DNA of 64,000 nucleotides from Diospyros lotus. Lineage: Eukaryota > Streptophyta > Magnoliopsida > Ericales > Ebenaceae. The notes below the pieces were generated by a model. That model ran no database searches and was not told where the DNA came from. It saw nothing but the letters and a program-made list of their open reading frames with translations. The stretch covers positions 13,227,030-13,291,029 of the forward strand of contig NC_068346.1 in NCBI RefSeq assembly GCF_014633365.1. Reading direction: 5' to 3'. This document shows, piece by piece, positions 10,601 through 22,378 of this stretch (position 1 is its first letter; each line of letters begins with the position of its first letter). A program made the position numbers and the translations under genes.

Positions 10601-13291
10601 GAACTCTAACTCCAAGGCACTATCAACCTGCTCAACAAGGTTAGCAGCACTATCTTCCACTTGGGAAATGTTAGCATCAAAATCAGACTCATGTCTATGC
10701 AAAAATTCAGCAATCTCTAAGCATGCAGCACATTGACTCTCTTCATCACTACACTTAGTGCAATTAATCGTATCTGGGAACTCATGCACAGTGGGGAATT
10801 TATCAATTAAATCAGAAGACTCAGAACATGCTTCATTCACTAACAGGTCAACTCTATTTACTTGAAAAGTGGAATGATCCTCGACAGGGAATTTCATGGC
10901 ATCAAGTATCTTGAAGTTAATTGTGTTACCAGCAAATTCCATGGAAAGTGTACCCTCATGCACATTGATAATAGTTCTAGCAGTTTTTAAGAATGGTCTC
11001 CCTAGGATCAAGGGTGCATGCTCAAGTGTGCTGTTATCTTCCATATTCAAAACATAAAAATCTGCTGGAAAGATTAAATCCTTAACCTTAACCAGCACAT
11101 CTTCTAGGACTCCAGTGGGGTGTGCAGTACTTCTATTGGCTAGTTGGACAACCACTCCTGTTGGCTTCAAAGGACCACACTGCAATGAAGCATAAATAGA
11201 GTTAGGCATGACATTAATGGATGCACCTAAATCTAGTAAAGCATTGCTAAATTGCATGTCTCCTATAGTACAAGGAATGGAGAACATCCCTGGATCTTTA
11301 CACTTTGCTGGCATGGCAGGTTGGATAAGGGCAGAGACATTTCTCCCAAGGTTGATCTTCTCATTCCCCATAAGCTTCCTCTTGTGAGTACACAAATCCT
11401 TGAGAAATTTTGCATACTTGGGGATCTGTCTAATGGCTTCAAGGAGGGGAATGTTGACTTCAACTTTCTGGAATGTTTCCAGAATCTCTTTATCCACTTC
11501 GGCTTCTGCTCTTTTCTTGTTTTGTGTTGCTCGATGTGGGAATGGTAGGGGCTGGATGTTGGAAGACTCTCCTTGTTCTTGATAGCTGGAGTTTGGTTGC
11601 TTGGCTTCTTGGACTGAGGAGGGTTGCTGCTCTTTGCTACCCTCTACATTCTGCTGCTCTGCATGCTGCCCTTTGTTTGATGATGGTGGAGGGGTTGGGA
11701 TGATCACTTCTTTTCCACTTCGAAGCATGATGGCACTAACATTACCCCTTGGATTGGCAACTGGTTGTGAAGGAAGCTGCCCGGAACCTTGACTCCTTAA
11801 CTCATTGATGTTTGTGGCTAGCTGGCCTATTTGGGTCTCCAAATTTTGAATGGTGGTTTCTGTTTTCTGTTGGAATTGGAGTGTATTGGCTGCTAGTTGT
11901 TTGACAAGATCATCTAAGGTAGGTTCTGACTTGGGTAATGGTGGTGCTTGTTGCATGGCTTGATTCTGCCTTGGTGGTGGAGTATGGTTGCTTGAAGGAT
12001 GGAACCTCTGCTGAAATGGTTGATTCTGGTGGTAAGGCTGCTGGTGCACATGTTGATTGGAAGGGCTGCCATATCTGAGGTTCGGATGGTCTCTCCAACC
12101 TGGATTGTAGGTGGCTGAGTATGGGTCATACCTATTGGAAGGTTGTGGTTGGCTGTGCTGCTGGTGCTGGAATGGTCTTCCAGGAAAAATGCCTGCACAT
12201 GTCTCATTATTTTCTTGCAACTGTGGGCATTGGTCTGTTGTATGGGATGGCAAGGAGCAAATGCCACAAAGCTGCTGTTGCTTTCTCTCTAATGCCAACT
12301 GCCTGACCATGGAAGCCAATTCCTCAAGCTTGTTTTCCATCCTTTGCTGGTCCATAGTGGCAGCCACATTGACTTCATTTATGGCTTTTGTAGGAGTGTT
12401 AATTCTGGTGCCAAACTGCTGGGCATTTTGTGCCATCTTTGATATCAGCTCTTGTGCAGCTGCTGGGGTCTTCTCTGCCAAGGCTCCTCCACTTGCAGCA
12501 TCTACCAAGTATCTGTCCATGGGGATTAGACCTTCATAGAGATACTGAATTAGGAGTTGGTCACTTATCTGATGGTGAGGGCAGCTGGAACACAACTTCT
12601 TGAACCTCTCCCAATACTCATGTAGAGTCTCACCACTCATCTGCCTTATACCACAAATTTCCTTCCTTATTGATGCTGTTCTGGAGGCTGGAAAGAATTT
12701 TTCCAGGAAGATCCTCTTCAATCCATCCCAGCTGGTGATAGCAGCTGGTGGCAGGTAGTAGAGCCAATCTTTGGCTGATCCATCAAGTGAGAATGGGAAG
12801 GCTCTCAGCTTGATCTGCTCTTCATCTACTCCTTGTGGCCGCATGGTTGAGCAAACAACATGAAATTCTTTCAGATGCTTGTGTGGATCCTCTCCTGCAA
12901 GACCATGAAACTTGGGCAACAAATGGATCAGTCCAGACTTAAGTTCGAAGTTGGCATCTAGCTGTGGGTATTGAATACATAGGGGCTGGTAATGCACATC
13001 AGGTGCAGCCAGCTCTCTAATAGTTCTACCATCCAAATGACCATGATTTGCATTATTTCCATGATTTCCATTATTGCCATTACCATTATTTCCATTATTT
13101 GCATTGTTTGCATTATCTCCATTACCATTATCTGCCATATTGATGAATGCTGGAATAGGTTCAGATGAAGTGTTAGACACACTATTAGGGTCAATCCTAT
13201 CCCGAGACTTAAGCTCTCTAGCTTGCCTTCTAAGAGTGTTCTCTAATTCAAGATCCAAGTCAAGTAATGTTTTCTTAGATGACCTGGTCAT
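7646..13291 (-). pseudogene. Athila-type gag-pol polyprotein, intact except for one stop
   Basis: Starts at an ATG at 13291 and runs 1696 codons to a TAG at 8201-8203. The same frame continues with no further stop to 7646, giving about 1881 codons. Approximate order by residue: Gag with a Gln/Asn-rich tail and one CCHC knuckle ([14 protein letters not shown], near 340); aspartic protease with LLDLGASIN (near 685), the DLG form typical of Athila; reverse transcriptase with FMDDFSVYG (near 1156); RNase H with CDAS (near 1306) and SDH; integrase HHCC finger (about 1515-1560); catalytic Asp in GIDFMG (near 1585), Asp in SDQG (near 1645) and Glu in QAEVSN (near 1682). The stop falls about a dozen codons after the catalytic Glu and removes the integrase C-terminal domain. 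A sequencing error or tolerated readthrough cannot be excluded. Confidence 0.9.
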
Positions 13292-14600
13292 GCACTAGAG
13301 ATCAGCACAAAAACAGCACACAAAATGGCCTATGCATACCAAGAACACAGAAACACAAACAAAAACACACAAGCAAAAACAAAAACACTAAAAACCACAA
13401 ACACAAAAACACAAAGACAGGTCAAACAATAAGCCCTTAGACGATTTTTTTATGCAATTTTTCACAAAATTTCAACACAAAAACACTGAGGGACCTAAAA
13501 ACACTAAAAACCACACAAAATTACGCACTGAGAAACACAAAATGGCCCAAAAAATGGTCTAAACGTTGGAATTTGGCCAAAAAAGGCTCTTCTCACGGCA
13601 AAGCAGTGACTATTGATCCCCACACCCCCATTTCTTTGGACACCAAAAATCAGCTCAATCGGAGCAAGTGAAAAGCTATGAACAGTAACCGGGAAACTGA
13701 ATTTTTTTTCAAAACCTACTCCTATTTTGCCTTAGAAACCACTCTATATGCAATAAAACATCAAGGAAAGCATATGGACTTGAAAGAATATCAAGTAGGG
13801 ATGAGAAAGGAAGAGGATAGCACCGGTATCTCGAGCTCAATCCTTAAATAATGCTATCTGTCATGAAGGTTGTCAAAACCGCTGCTGAATGGAAGGCTGC
13901 TGCTGGTTGCTTTCTTTTGGTTGCAGCTGCTGGTGTCTTCTGCCAAACGAAAATGGAGATTAGTGTGGAAGGTAAAGACAACGTTGAATGGAGTGTTAAA
14001 AGAGAGGAAACAAAAGGAAAATGTGAGAAAGAAAAATGGAATATCCTCTTGGTCAGGTGATCTGCTGTCAGAGGCAGAAAAGTGGGATTCAGAGCATTCT
14101 AAAAATAGTTATGCTCTCCTGATCTGCTGCAGGCTTGTCTACTTGCTGTGTGAGCTTGCTTTTCAGAGCCTATCAGAGCACATGAAGACCAGAGAAGGAC
14201 ACAAACAAGGTGTGATACTGAAAAAATCAGAGAAGGACTGCAGGTGTTTTGCTTTTTCAGTTGCTGCAGGGTTGCTTTTTCAGTTGTTCAGGTTGTGCAG
14301 CCCTCTCCAACAGCCACTTCTTGGTTCAAAAATGATTCCAAAAACGAGAAAACATAAAAGGAAAATACACACAAACAAAAAGAAGATCGAAAAGGCAAAT
14401 GAGGCTTCTCTGTTGCTGCTTGCTATCAGTTTATCTCAAGAACATAATAGCTTTTCACCAAGAACACAAAACTGATAACCTTCTCAACAACTGATAGCCT
14501 TTTCACCAAGAACACAAAACAAACAAAAACACTCAAACAAGAAAACAAAACAAACATAAAATAGGGTCGGTCCTCTATGTTTTTAGAAGAAAAAACTTGG
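13292..14600 (-). other. Athila-like 5' leader
   Basis: Untranslated leader between the PBS and the gag start. It is A-rich in the plus sense near 13300-13560. Short plus-strand frames here (for example 13870-14475) have no recognisable domain and are regarded as chance. Confidence 0.6.
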
Positions 14601-14624
14601 CTCCCCGGCAACGGCGCCAAAATT
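14601..14624 (-). other. Primer binding site of the Athila-like element
   Basis: On the minus strand, directly inside the 5' LTR, the sequence reads TGGCGCCGTTGCCGGGGAG after a short AATTT. This is the PBS known for Athila-related elements (Asp-tRNA type). Confidence 0.85.
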
Positions 14625-14625
14625 C

Positions 14626-15833
14626 TGGTTAGCAATTGTCGAACCGCTCCAGAATTAGAGATCTATGAATCTCTTCTCTAGTTTGCAGCAAAGTGCACCC
14701 TAGGTCATCTCTCACAAGGAGCCTCACTTTCTTCTACCAACAAAGAAGAACCAGCATAACCAATAACAGTTTGTTTGGGGGGGGGTTTTGACAGAAAACT
14801 AAATGGCAAAACAGAAAGATGAAGATGGATGAAAAATCAATAAGAGGAGTGCAACCGGCTGTGTATTTGTCTCCTATGTGAAATCTTCCTTGTCCACTCT
14901 ATATATCTTGGTTTGCTAGATGCTTTGATCTCCGGAAAACAAACTCAAGCATCCCCAACAACCGTCCAAGGATTAGAATGATTGGAAATAACAAAATGAA
15001 TGCAGAAATCTCTTGCAAACAAAATGCAACCATTCACTCTCTATTCAACCTATCCGGACCTATGCAAGAACAACCGTTCAAGCACACAATATTCATTTCC
15101 GAGATGTTATACCAACCGGCTATAACATTCTGTTCTCTTAAGCATCTAACAGAAAGTGAAACCATGCAAGTTCACACAAACCTGCCATGAACTCCATGCA
15201 TTCACAAATCTGCTCAAACTAAACCAAATAGAAATGAATAAGAAACAAATAACAAACCAGATTCTTGTAGCTCATCCGGGACTCAAATTCCACATGGATT
15301 CAAGACACACAACCGGTTACCAAATGTTCTAGCCTATCATTACAGCAAGGAAAACAGAATGGAACAAAACATGTAGAAAACAGAAAAATACTACAATGAC
15401 AAAAACGGGTAGAATCCTCTCTATTTCCTCCTCTCTCTCTTTATGATGATATTCTGAAAATTAATGCTAAGAGGCCTTAAATACATGGCCAAGAAAGGAA
15501 AGGCTAGGGAGGCTAGGGTTGGGCCTAGCCCAACAGAAAATAAGTGAGCCCAAGTCTGCTCCTTTAGTGTAGGCCCAAGCTCCTTGAAAGTAGGCCCAAG
15601 CTCCTTTAGTAGGCCCAAACTCCTTTAGTTGAGCCAAAGCTCCTTTAGTAGGCCCAAGCTCCTTTATTCCCTAAAGCCTGGATCCATAGAGTAGAGGTAA
15701 GATAGAAAATAGTGTAAGGACAATTTGAAGCATAATAAAATACAAAGAATGAAATATCAGCAAAAATTGCTTCAAATGGCCTAATAAGAGTGAGGTGAAA
15801 TGCCAAAATATGGTATAAATATGCATGCTATCA
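14626..15833 (-). repeat. Athila-like 5' LTR (right copy)
   Basis: 1208 bp, nearly identical to 5064-6293. It is immediately followed by TSD catac. Confidence 0.92.
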
Positions 15834-15838
15834 CATAC

Positions 15839-16257
15839 ATCATCAGTTAACAGCCCCATACACTCCACAACAAAATGGAGTGAGTGAGAGAAGGAACATG
15901 TATATACTGGAAATGACTAGATGCTTGCTGCATGAGAAAAATCTGCTTAAAAAACTATGGGCAGAAGCTGCAAATGCAGCTGTGTACCTGCAAAATAGGC
16001 TTCTCTCAAGGGCAGTGGGAGATGTGACACCTTTTTTGAACCTTGGTATGGATACAAACCAAGTTTACTCCATCTTAAAGTGTTTGGCAGCTTGTGTTTC
16101 ACTCATGTGCCTCATGCCAAGAGGGATAAATTGGATGAAAGAGCATTACCTGGAGTCTTTATTGGGTACAACTCTACATCCAAAGCCTACAGAGTCTTCC
16201 AACCACAAAATGAGAAGATAGTTGTAAGCCGAGATGTTCAGTTCTTTGAAGAAGAAT
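15839..16257 (+). pseudogene. Copia integrase, C-terminal part
   Basis: Continues the copia integrase exactly at the TSD: HHQLTAPYTPQQNGV and the catalytic Glu in VSERRN. A gain of two T in the run near 16034 shifts the frame, after which the conserved WYGYKPS and SRDVQFFEE motifs appear in frame 3. A TAG at about 16257 follows. Confidence 0.8.
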
Positions 16258-16331
16258 AGTGGAATTGGAATGACAAAGCAGAAGAGAGGCAGAATTTAAA
16301 GCTAACTAACTTTGTCTCTACAGATTAGAAT

Positions 16332-17950
16332 TTGGTGAATGATGAAGATGCTGTGGATGATAGACCTCTGAGAGGTACCAGGCTACTCACTAATGTTTAT
16401 CAAAGGTGCAATGTAGTTGTTTGTGAACCTACCAGCTATGATGAGGCCAAACAAAGCAAGGAATGGAGAGCAACAATGGAGGAGGAGTTGTTCATGATAG
16501 AAAAGAACCAGACCTGGAAGCTTGTTGATAAACCTCAAGACAGAAAGGTTATTGGGGTTAAGTGGGTGTTCAGAACAAAGTTCAATGCAGATGGGACAGT
16601 CAACAAGTACAAGGCAAGACTTGTGGTGAAAGGGTATGCATAAATACCTGGAGTTGACTATTCTGATACATTTGCTCCAGTTGCAAGGTTGGACATCATC
16701 AGACTTCTTCTTGCTATTGCTGCACAGATGGGTTGGCAGGTGTATCAACTTGATGTGAAGTCTGCTTTTTTAAATGGATATTTGGAGGAAGAGATTTATG
16801 TTGATCAGCCTGAGAGTTATGTGAAAAAGGGAGAAGAAGATAAGGTTTATCTCCTAAAGAAAGCCCTTTTATGGTTTAAAACAGGCTCCTAGAGCCTGGT
16901 ATAGCAGGATTGATGAGCACTTGAAGAACTTGAACTTCTGTAAAAGCTTGTCAGAGTCAACTTTATATGTAAAGAAGGTTGAATCTGAGATTCTTGTTGT
17001 GTCACTATATGTTGATGACCTACTGGTGACTAGGAGCAATTTGAGCATGATTCAGCAATTTAAACAGGAAATGAGGGAGCTTTTTGAGATGACAGACCTG
17101 GGGTTGATGGCTTTCTTTTTGGGAATGGAAGTCAGGCAAAAAGATCATGAAATCTTCATATGCTAGAAAAAGTATGCTAAAGAGATTCTAAATAAATTCA
17201 ACCTTGAAGAATGTAAGGGCATGAATACTCCTATGAATGCTAAGGAAAAGTTAAGCAAGAATGATGGAACAGAAAGAGTAGATCAGGTGCAATTTAGAAG
17301 CATGGTTGGCTGCCTCATGTACCTTATAGCCACCAGACCTGACATCTTGAATGCAGTAAGCATTTTGTCAAGGTTTATGCATTGTCCTACTGAAATGCAT
17401 CTCAAAGCAGCTAAAAGGGTGTTAAGGTATGTCAAATACCTTTAATTTTGGAATTAAGTTCAAGAAGTGTGAGGAATTCAAGCTGATAGGGTATTCAGAC
17501 AGTGATTGGGGAGGTTCTGTAGATGATCTAAAGAGCACTTCAGGATATTGTTTCTTCCTTGGGTCTGGTGCATTCTCTTGGTGCTCAAAGAAGCAGGACA
17601 TAGTGGTTCAGTCAACTGCAGAGGCAGAATTCATTGCTGCTACAGCAACTGTAAATCAAGCTCTATGGTTAAGAAAAATTCTGGTTGATTTAAACCTAAA
17701 GCAGAAGGAGAACACTGAGATTCTTGTTGATAATCAGGCTGCCATAGCCATTTCAAGGAATCCAGTGTTTTATGGGAAGACAAAGCACTTTAATATCAAG
17801 ATTTTCTTCCTAAGAGAAGTACAGCAAATTGGAGAAGTGAAGCTAGTCTACTGCAAGTCTAAATGTCAAGTGGCAGACATGTTCACAAAACCTTTGCCAG
17901 CTAGCCGATTTGAAGATTTAAGAGCTAAACTTGGTGTTTACAACTCCTAA
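16332..17950 (+). pseudogene. Copia reverse transcriptase and RNase H (broken)
   Basis: Begins with the EWRATMEEE and KWVFRTKFNADG region of copia RT. A TAA at 16641-16643 stands where FTQ/YAQ normally gives Gln. The palm motifs QLDVKSAFLNGYLEE and YVDDLLVT (about 17010) are present. One extra T near 16867 shifts the frame at LYGLKQAPRAW. A TAG at 17164-17166 and a shift near 17440 follow. RNase H has GYSDSDWGG, STAEAE and VDNQAAIAIS, and the ADMFTKPLP tail. The protein would copy element RNA but is not translatable here. Confidence 0.88.
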
Positions 17951-17961
17951 ACAAGGAGGAG

Positions 17962-18283
17962 TGTTAGCTGATGTGTTTAGGAGTGCATGCTGATGTAGAT
18001 TTTAAGTGTTTTGTTTCTGTTTTACTTTGCATTTGAATAAGTCAAGTTAGTTCCACTTTTCTAGAAAGTGGTTAGTTGTTTGTTGTGATCATGAGATAAC
18101 TTCTAGCCATGATCTTAGTCATGGGATAACTTCTAACCATGATCTGAGTGATTTGAATTTTCTGTCCTCTATTTATTCTATAAGGATTTCAGAAATTATT
18201 TGATTTTTATGCATCTTATTCCTCACATTTGTGCTGCACATTTTTCTCTCTCTATCTGTGTTCTTTCCTTTCAAATTGCAACA
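17962..18283 (+). repeat. Copia 3' LTR
   Basis: 322 bp, preceded by the polypurine tract AAGGAGGAG (17953-17961) and followed by TSD taaac. Confidence 0.92.
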
Positions 18284-18288
18284 TAAAC

Positions 18289-18609
18289 AAATGAAAATAC
18301 AAATCCAGAAAGGCCATTACATAAACAAATCTAGAAAGTTGTTCCATCTTTTTCAAAAATGATTAGTCTACAACACTTTTAAAGAAAAATACAAGGAAAA
18401 TGAGCCTAATTTCGTTGCTTCCTCATGTGCCCAATTCTCAGTGGTCTTATAGCCCACATTTGGATGGATGAGATTTCAAATGATAACACAACAAAGCAAA
18501 ATTATAGTGATGGAATCCACTTGAGAACACATTAAAGAAGATCAGTTCTTTCTAAATCAAGAGAAAACTCCCCCCTAAAAATATATAACACTTGGTCAAT
18601 CACTACCTT
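18289..18609. other. MULE interior beyond the copia insertion
   Basis: Resumes MULE sequence after the copia TSD. No gene was seen. It would lie 3' of the transposase. Confidence 0.5.
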
Positions 18610-20570
18610 TTACAATGTCGATCACTTTACGATATTTGATGTTGACGAACTCGCGAATTTTTGGTTTCTAGTTATTTTCGGAGGTGCAAACATTTGGAAT
18701 GAAGAAGTCTGCATGTTTGGTACCGAATTATGATGTGTGTCGATTGGAATGCTCTTGTTTACAGCTTCATCGGAGCCTATAACGGCCTCAATCTTTGCTT
18801 CCACTTCTAGCAATAGTGACTTACTTAACAAAAAAACATCAATACACTTTGGACAAATTCCATCGGACTCAAATTTTCTATATGTACATGATACTGTTTG
18901 TTCCAAATAGTTGTATGTAAGTGTACGAATCCTTTTTCGACCTTCAATCTCTTTAGCTCTATAGGTACGAATAGATCCATCATCATTTTTCAATTCTAAT
19001 GACAAATCAATAGTTTGTTTAATACCTTCTAGAAACCAATTACAAATCAATTTAGGTGTTGTTTGTTGTGTTAAGTGTTCAACCTCCATTTCTTTTTCAC
19101 GACAATTATCCATGGCCCTAGAGTATAGACTTACAAACTCTCAAAAAACAATTCTACCATGATTAAAATAATCATTCAAACACTTATTAATGCTCTCACT
19201 TCTCTATGAAGTGGTCATGCCTACACAAAAGTGAGCTTGACTGTACACTTGAGCTCATTTCTTTCTCATCTCATATGTTCTTTGTAACCACTCATTACCT
19301 CTTAGCCCATTATCTTCAAGCAATTTGTCCTAACTTTGTTCAAATTCTTCAACTATTTCTGGATTATACATGCAAGCTTTAAATTGTGCTACAAATGATT
19401 TATATCTATTATTACTCAAGTTCTTTGCAGCATTTTGATATAAATGCCACATATACAATTCATGGTGGGTTTCAGGCAATACCGCATCAACAATACTTGA
19501 TATAACTACATACTGGTCTATAAATATGCTTTTTGGTTTTTTTTTCCTCCCATAGTCTCAAAGAAAGTAGTAAACAACCATATTACCACATTAGTTGTTT
19601 CACCATCTAGTAGACCATATCCAAAAAGTGATGTTTGCCCGTGATGGTTGATGCCGACAATTGGTGCACATAACATGTCATAATTGTTTGTCCAAAATGT
19701 TGTATCAAAACATACCGCATCACCAAATAACCCATAAATTGATTTTGCATCACAAAAAAATACACCGCATATCTCATCATCTTCATGGGTTTGAAAAGAG
19801 TAAAAAAAATATTTGTTTTCGTCTTTCTTTTGTTTGAAGTATTTAAGGAGACATTTGACATCACCCCTTTTTGAAAAATTTAGCACGTGTTCTTTATAAT
19901 AAATTGTTACAGTTAAATCTTGTGAAATTAATACACCACATATCTCATCATCTTCACGTGTTCTTTATAAGTTTAGCTTGTGAAAAATCAATTTTCCTTT
20001 GGGACCTCAAATAATGAGAATGCTAAAGTGGGACAAGATCGTGAGTATGCTCTGACTTAAACTCAATTAGTCTATACTTATTATTAGAAACTCGTTTAAT
20101 CACAAATTTTTCTTTACAGTCAAACCGTCAAATATCTTTTTTTCTTTTGGGTGTCCTGATTTTTTTAGAAGTGTCCTCACATGAACAAACTAGTGCTTGT
20201 TGTTGGATTTTATTTTTGTCAAGTCTATTCTTTTTTTTTTTTTAATATCCTTACATTGAAACCAAACTGCCTTGCATATGTATTATAGAAATCATATGCT
20301 TGTTGTGTTAAACGTTATTCTAATTTTTGGGTCCACCTCGCGATCTATATCATCTTCAAACTTATCGTTTGAACCCCCACACCCTTCATCAATTACATGA
20401 GATTTCTGATCATCACTAAAATTCAAGTCTTGAATACTCATTTCTTCACAAGAACTACTAATATTTGCATCCATATTTAGATTTTTATTATTATCTATAT
20501 TAACATGTAGAAATGTATAAATAACAAAGCATTCATCTATAGAAAAATATTTTAATATTTTCAATCATGT
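18610..20570 (-). pseudogene. FAR1/FHY3-like MULE transposase, decayed
   Basis: Read on the minus strand from about 20564 down. The N-terminal acidic region (20564-20292) is followed by a FAR1 DNA-binding domain (AYDFYNTYARQFGF near 20270; EFKSEHTHDLV near 20040). The MULE transposase core is at 19886-19518 (CFDTTFWTNNYDM, PIVGINHHGQ, LLDGETT) and continues past a frame break to MWHLYQNAAKNL (about 19440). The C-terminal SWIM-like part is at 19113-18622 (EGRKRIRTLTYN, VSCTYRKFESDGICPKC). Several stops and frame changes are present. FAR1-related MULE transposases bind the element ends and catalyse excision; this one cannot work. It is transcribed from the right terminal repeat side. Confidence 0.8.
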
Positions 20571-21532
20571 GTATAAATAGTGGTTTTGCGTCTTACCTTG
20601 TTCTTCGATTAGTCAAGGAAGATATAGTAGTAAAATCGAAAACTCCAAAATTTCAATATTTCATTTCTTAGATGAAAACACAAATACCAGTTAAACTCCA
20701 AAATCAAAAGACCAAAAAAAAAAAAATTGCATTTTCCCACAGCAAAATTGACATCAACTTTTCTTCAGAAACAAAATTTACATCAAATTTAAGAAAATAA
20801 ATTTTTCAATTCAAAACAGTTTTTCATACTTCTTATTTTGATAGTAAGAAGAAGAAATACAAAAATTGATGAACTTGAATTGAATCTTGTAACTAATAAG
20901 GAACCGTTTCCTAAGAGGAGAATGGAAAAATATTTCCACTATGTCAAAGAGAAAATGTAATTATAACAAAGTAGGATATATGTTTTAAGCAACTGAAAAA
21001 AATAAAACAGTGAGATAAACTGTAATTGTGACCTTTTAAGCACTTGATACTTAAAAGAATAGCACTGCTATAATCACAAACAATCATACAATGTTGTTAA
21101 GTGCTAGTGAAAAAAGACTGATAAAAGTCGACAAATATTTGCACATAGAATAAGTTATGAATTTGATATCCAGATAAAACATACTAAGGCAATATTCAGA
21201 AGCAAAGAAAGATAAGAGTAAAGAACATAAGCCCATACAGAAGTAATCTAACCATGAGATAGGAATTAAGACGATATAGTTTAGTTTTTGGGCAAGTTCC
21301 AGTTCCATTCTTTCATTACAATGGTAGAATTTTCTTTCTTTCTTTCATCAATGCAAGATCATGGATTTGTGAACTGAGAGAAAAGACTAGCAAAATTATG
21401 GGAAAAAAAATTTCTTACAGTCAATTCTTTCTTTTCTTGGATTGACAAAGAATTGATATAAAATGAACATAATACCAGCAAATTCACTTCCCTTACATTT
21501 ACATTCCCTAAAAACAAACCCCACGTTTGTCT
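20571..21532. other. MULE 5' interior, no gene
   Basis: AT-rich sequence between the right terminal repeat and the transposase start, the expected place of the transposase promoter. No ORF with a recognisable domain was seen. Confidence 0.4.
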
Positions 21533-21929
21533 ATCATAATGTTTAAGAAACATGCTTGTGCAAAATCTCTCAAACACTTGAGAACCTAGATGTTGATGGC
21601 CTTAGAGGGATTTAACTATTAAACAATACTGAAGACAAATAGAATAAATATCAAAGAAAATTATTTTGGCCGCCATTCTTTCTTATTTCCTGTAGTCTTT
21701 AAAAGTTTAATTAAGTGTCCAAATTAAGATAAACATACATTCAAGTTAGCTTCTTGGTACTCATTAATTCATTAGACATCTAATATTTCTTTTGAAAAAT
21801 CAATATATCCTTAGTGTGGGTATCAATTAATTTTACAAGTAACATGATAACACTCTATGCCTGAGTTAGTTTCTAAAAAAAAGAATTAAATCCTAAGCAT
21901 AGGAAAACAACTATAGCCTCTCACATAGT
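21533..21929 (-). repeat. Right terminal inverted repeat of the MULE
   Basis: Inverted partner of 1-405. Identity is high throughout, including the shared block around the atctaggttctcaagtgt motif. Confidence 0.85.
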
Positions 21930-22378
21930 TTTTAATTTGCACATAACAAGAGCAGTATGGACATCGAACCTGGATAAGGAAGTAGAGCAATAGTGAAGAA
22001 TCAAGTATTTGAAAAGCAGGGTTGCTTAGTTGTCAAAATGTTTGGAACAACCGAGATAGGAAGAGACAGTGACGACCAGGCAAGAAGCGATAGTGACAGT
22101 GGCAGATGGCAACGGCGGTCCAGGATGGGGAAGAAGCAATGGAGACGATAATCAAACGCGAGACAAGAAGCGGCGACGAACGGAGATGGTGGTTGAGGGC
22201 GAGGCAAGAAATGGTGGACAACGACAATAGTTGCACGTGAGGTAGGAAGCGACAAATGATGGTCACAAGCTGACAAGGAAAAGAGATAGGGAGATATGGT
22301 GCAAAGAGATAGGGAGAAAAGGGTGAGTATTTAAAATATTGGGGGTGTAATCGAGGAGGTCACACCAAGTGTGTAGGA
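21930..22378. other. GC-rich segment right of the MULE arm, unassigned
   Basis: No gene was recognised. The minus strand has short open frames (22001-22276) of biased composition rich in Leu, Ser, Arg and His, without a domain. It may be the outer part of the MULE end or a captured fragment; the missing left flank prevents a decision. Confidence 0.3.

Larger units (their letters stand above)
5064..15833 (-). mobile_element. Athila-type Ty3/gypsy LTR retrotransposon, very recent insertion
   Basis: Seen: LTRs 5064-6293 and 14626-15833, TG...CA ends, a perfect TSD catac (5059-5063 and 15834-15838), a purine tract next to the left LTR and a PBS next to the right LTR, so the element reads on the minus strand. 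By eye the LTRs differ only by one substitution (near 5880/15441), one base in a G run (10 versus 9 G) and one 21-bp repeat unit. This implies a very young insertion. The long gag-pol frame on the minus strand has one stop. The PBS type, DLGAS protease and FMDD reverse transcriptase fit the Athila lineage. The env-like ORF found in some Athila elements is absent. Confidence 0.93.
2876..18283 (+). mobile_element. Ty1/copia LTR retrotransposon, decayed, interrupted by an Athila-like element
   Basis: Seen: two 322-bp LTRs (2876-3197, 17962-18283) beginning TG and ending CA, a perfect 5-bp TSD taaac (2871-2875, 18284-18288), a PBS just inside the left LTR and a purine tract before the right LTR. 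The order gag, protease, integrase, RT, RNase H is that of Ty1/copia. The gag type resembles the Tork/TNT1-like branch, which is an inference. By eye the LTRs differ at about 12 sites, mostly transitions, so the copy is fairly old. Several stops and frameshifts make it inactive. Its own sequence is about 4.6 kb; the rest is the insertion 5064-15833. Confidence 0.93.
1..21929 (-). mobile_element. Mutator-like element (MULE), FAR1-type, with nested insertions
   Basis: Seen: the first 405 bases reappear, inverted and with high identity, at 21533-21929. Between them lies a decayed FAR1-type transposase on the minus strand. Long terminal inverted repeats of several hundred bases plus a MULE/FAR1 transposase are the hallmark of Mutator-like elements. 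Removing the copia element (2876-18283) and its TSD leaves an element of about 6.5 kb. Homology between the arms reaches position 1 of the window, so the true left end and the expected 9-bp TSD lie at or beyond the edge. The right arm may also extend past 21929. Confidence 0.75.

Noticed and set aside
12111..12539. Plus-strand frames across 8.3-13.3 kb
   Set aside because: All lie antisense to the gag-pol frame and show no domain.
13870..14475. 201-codon + frame in the Athila-like leader
   Set aside because: Antisense to the element, in its untranslated leader, with low-complexity composition and no recognisable motif.
22001..22276. Minus-strand Leu/Ser/His-rich frames
   Set aside because: Overlapping biased frames in two phases without a domain; GC-rich composition explains them.
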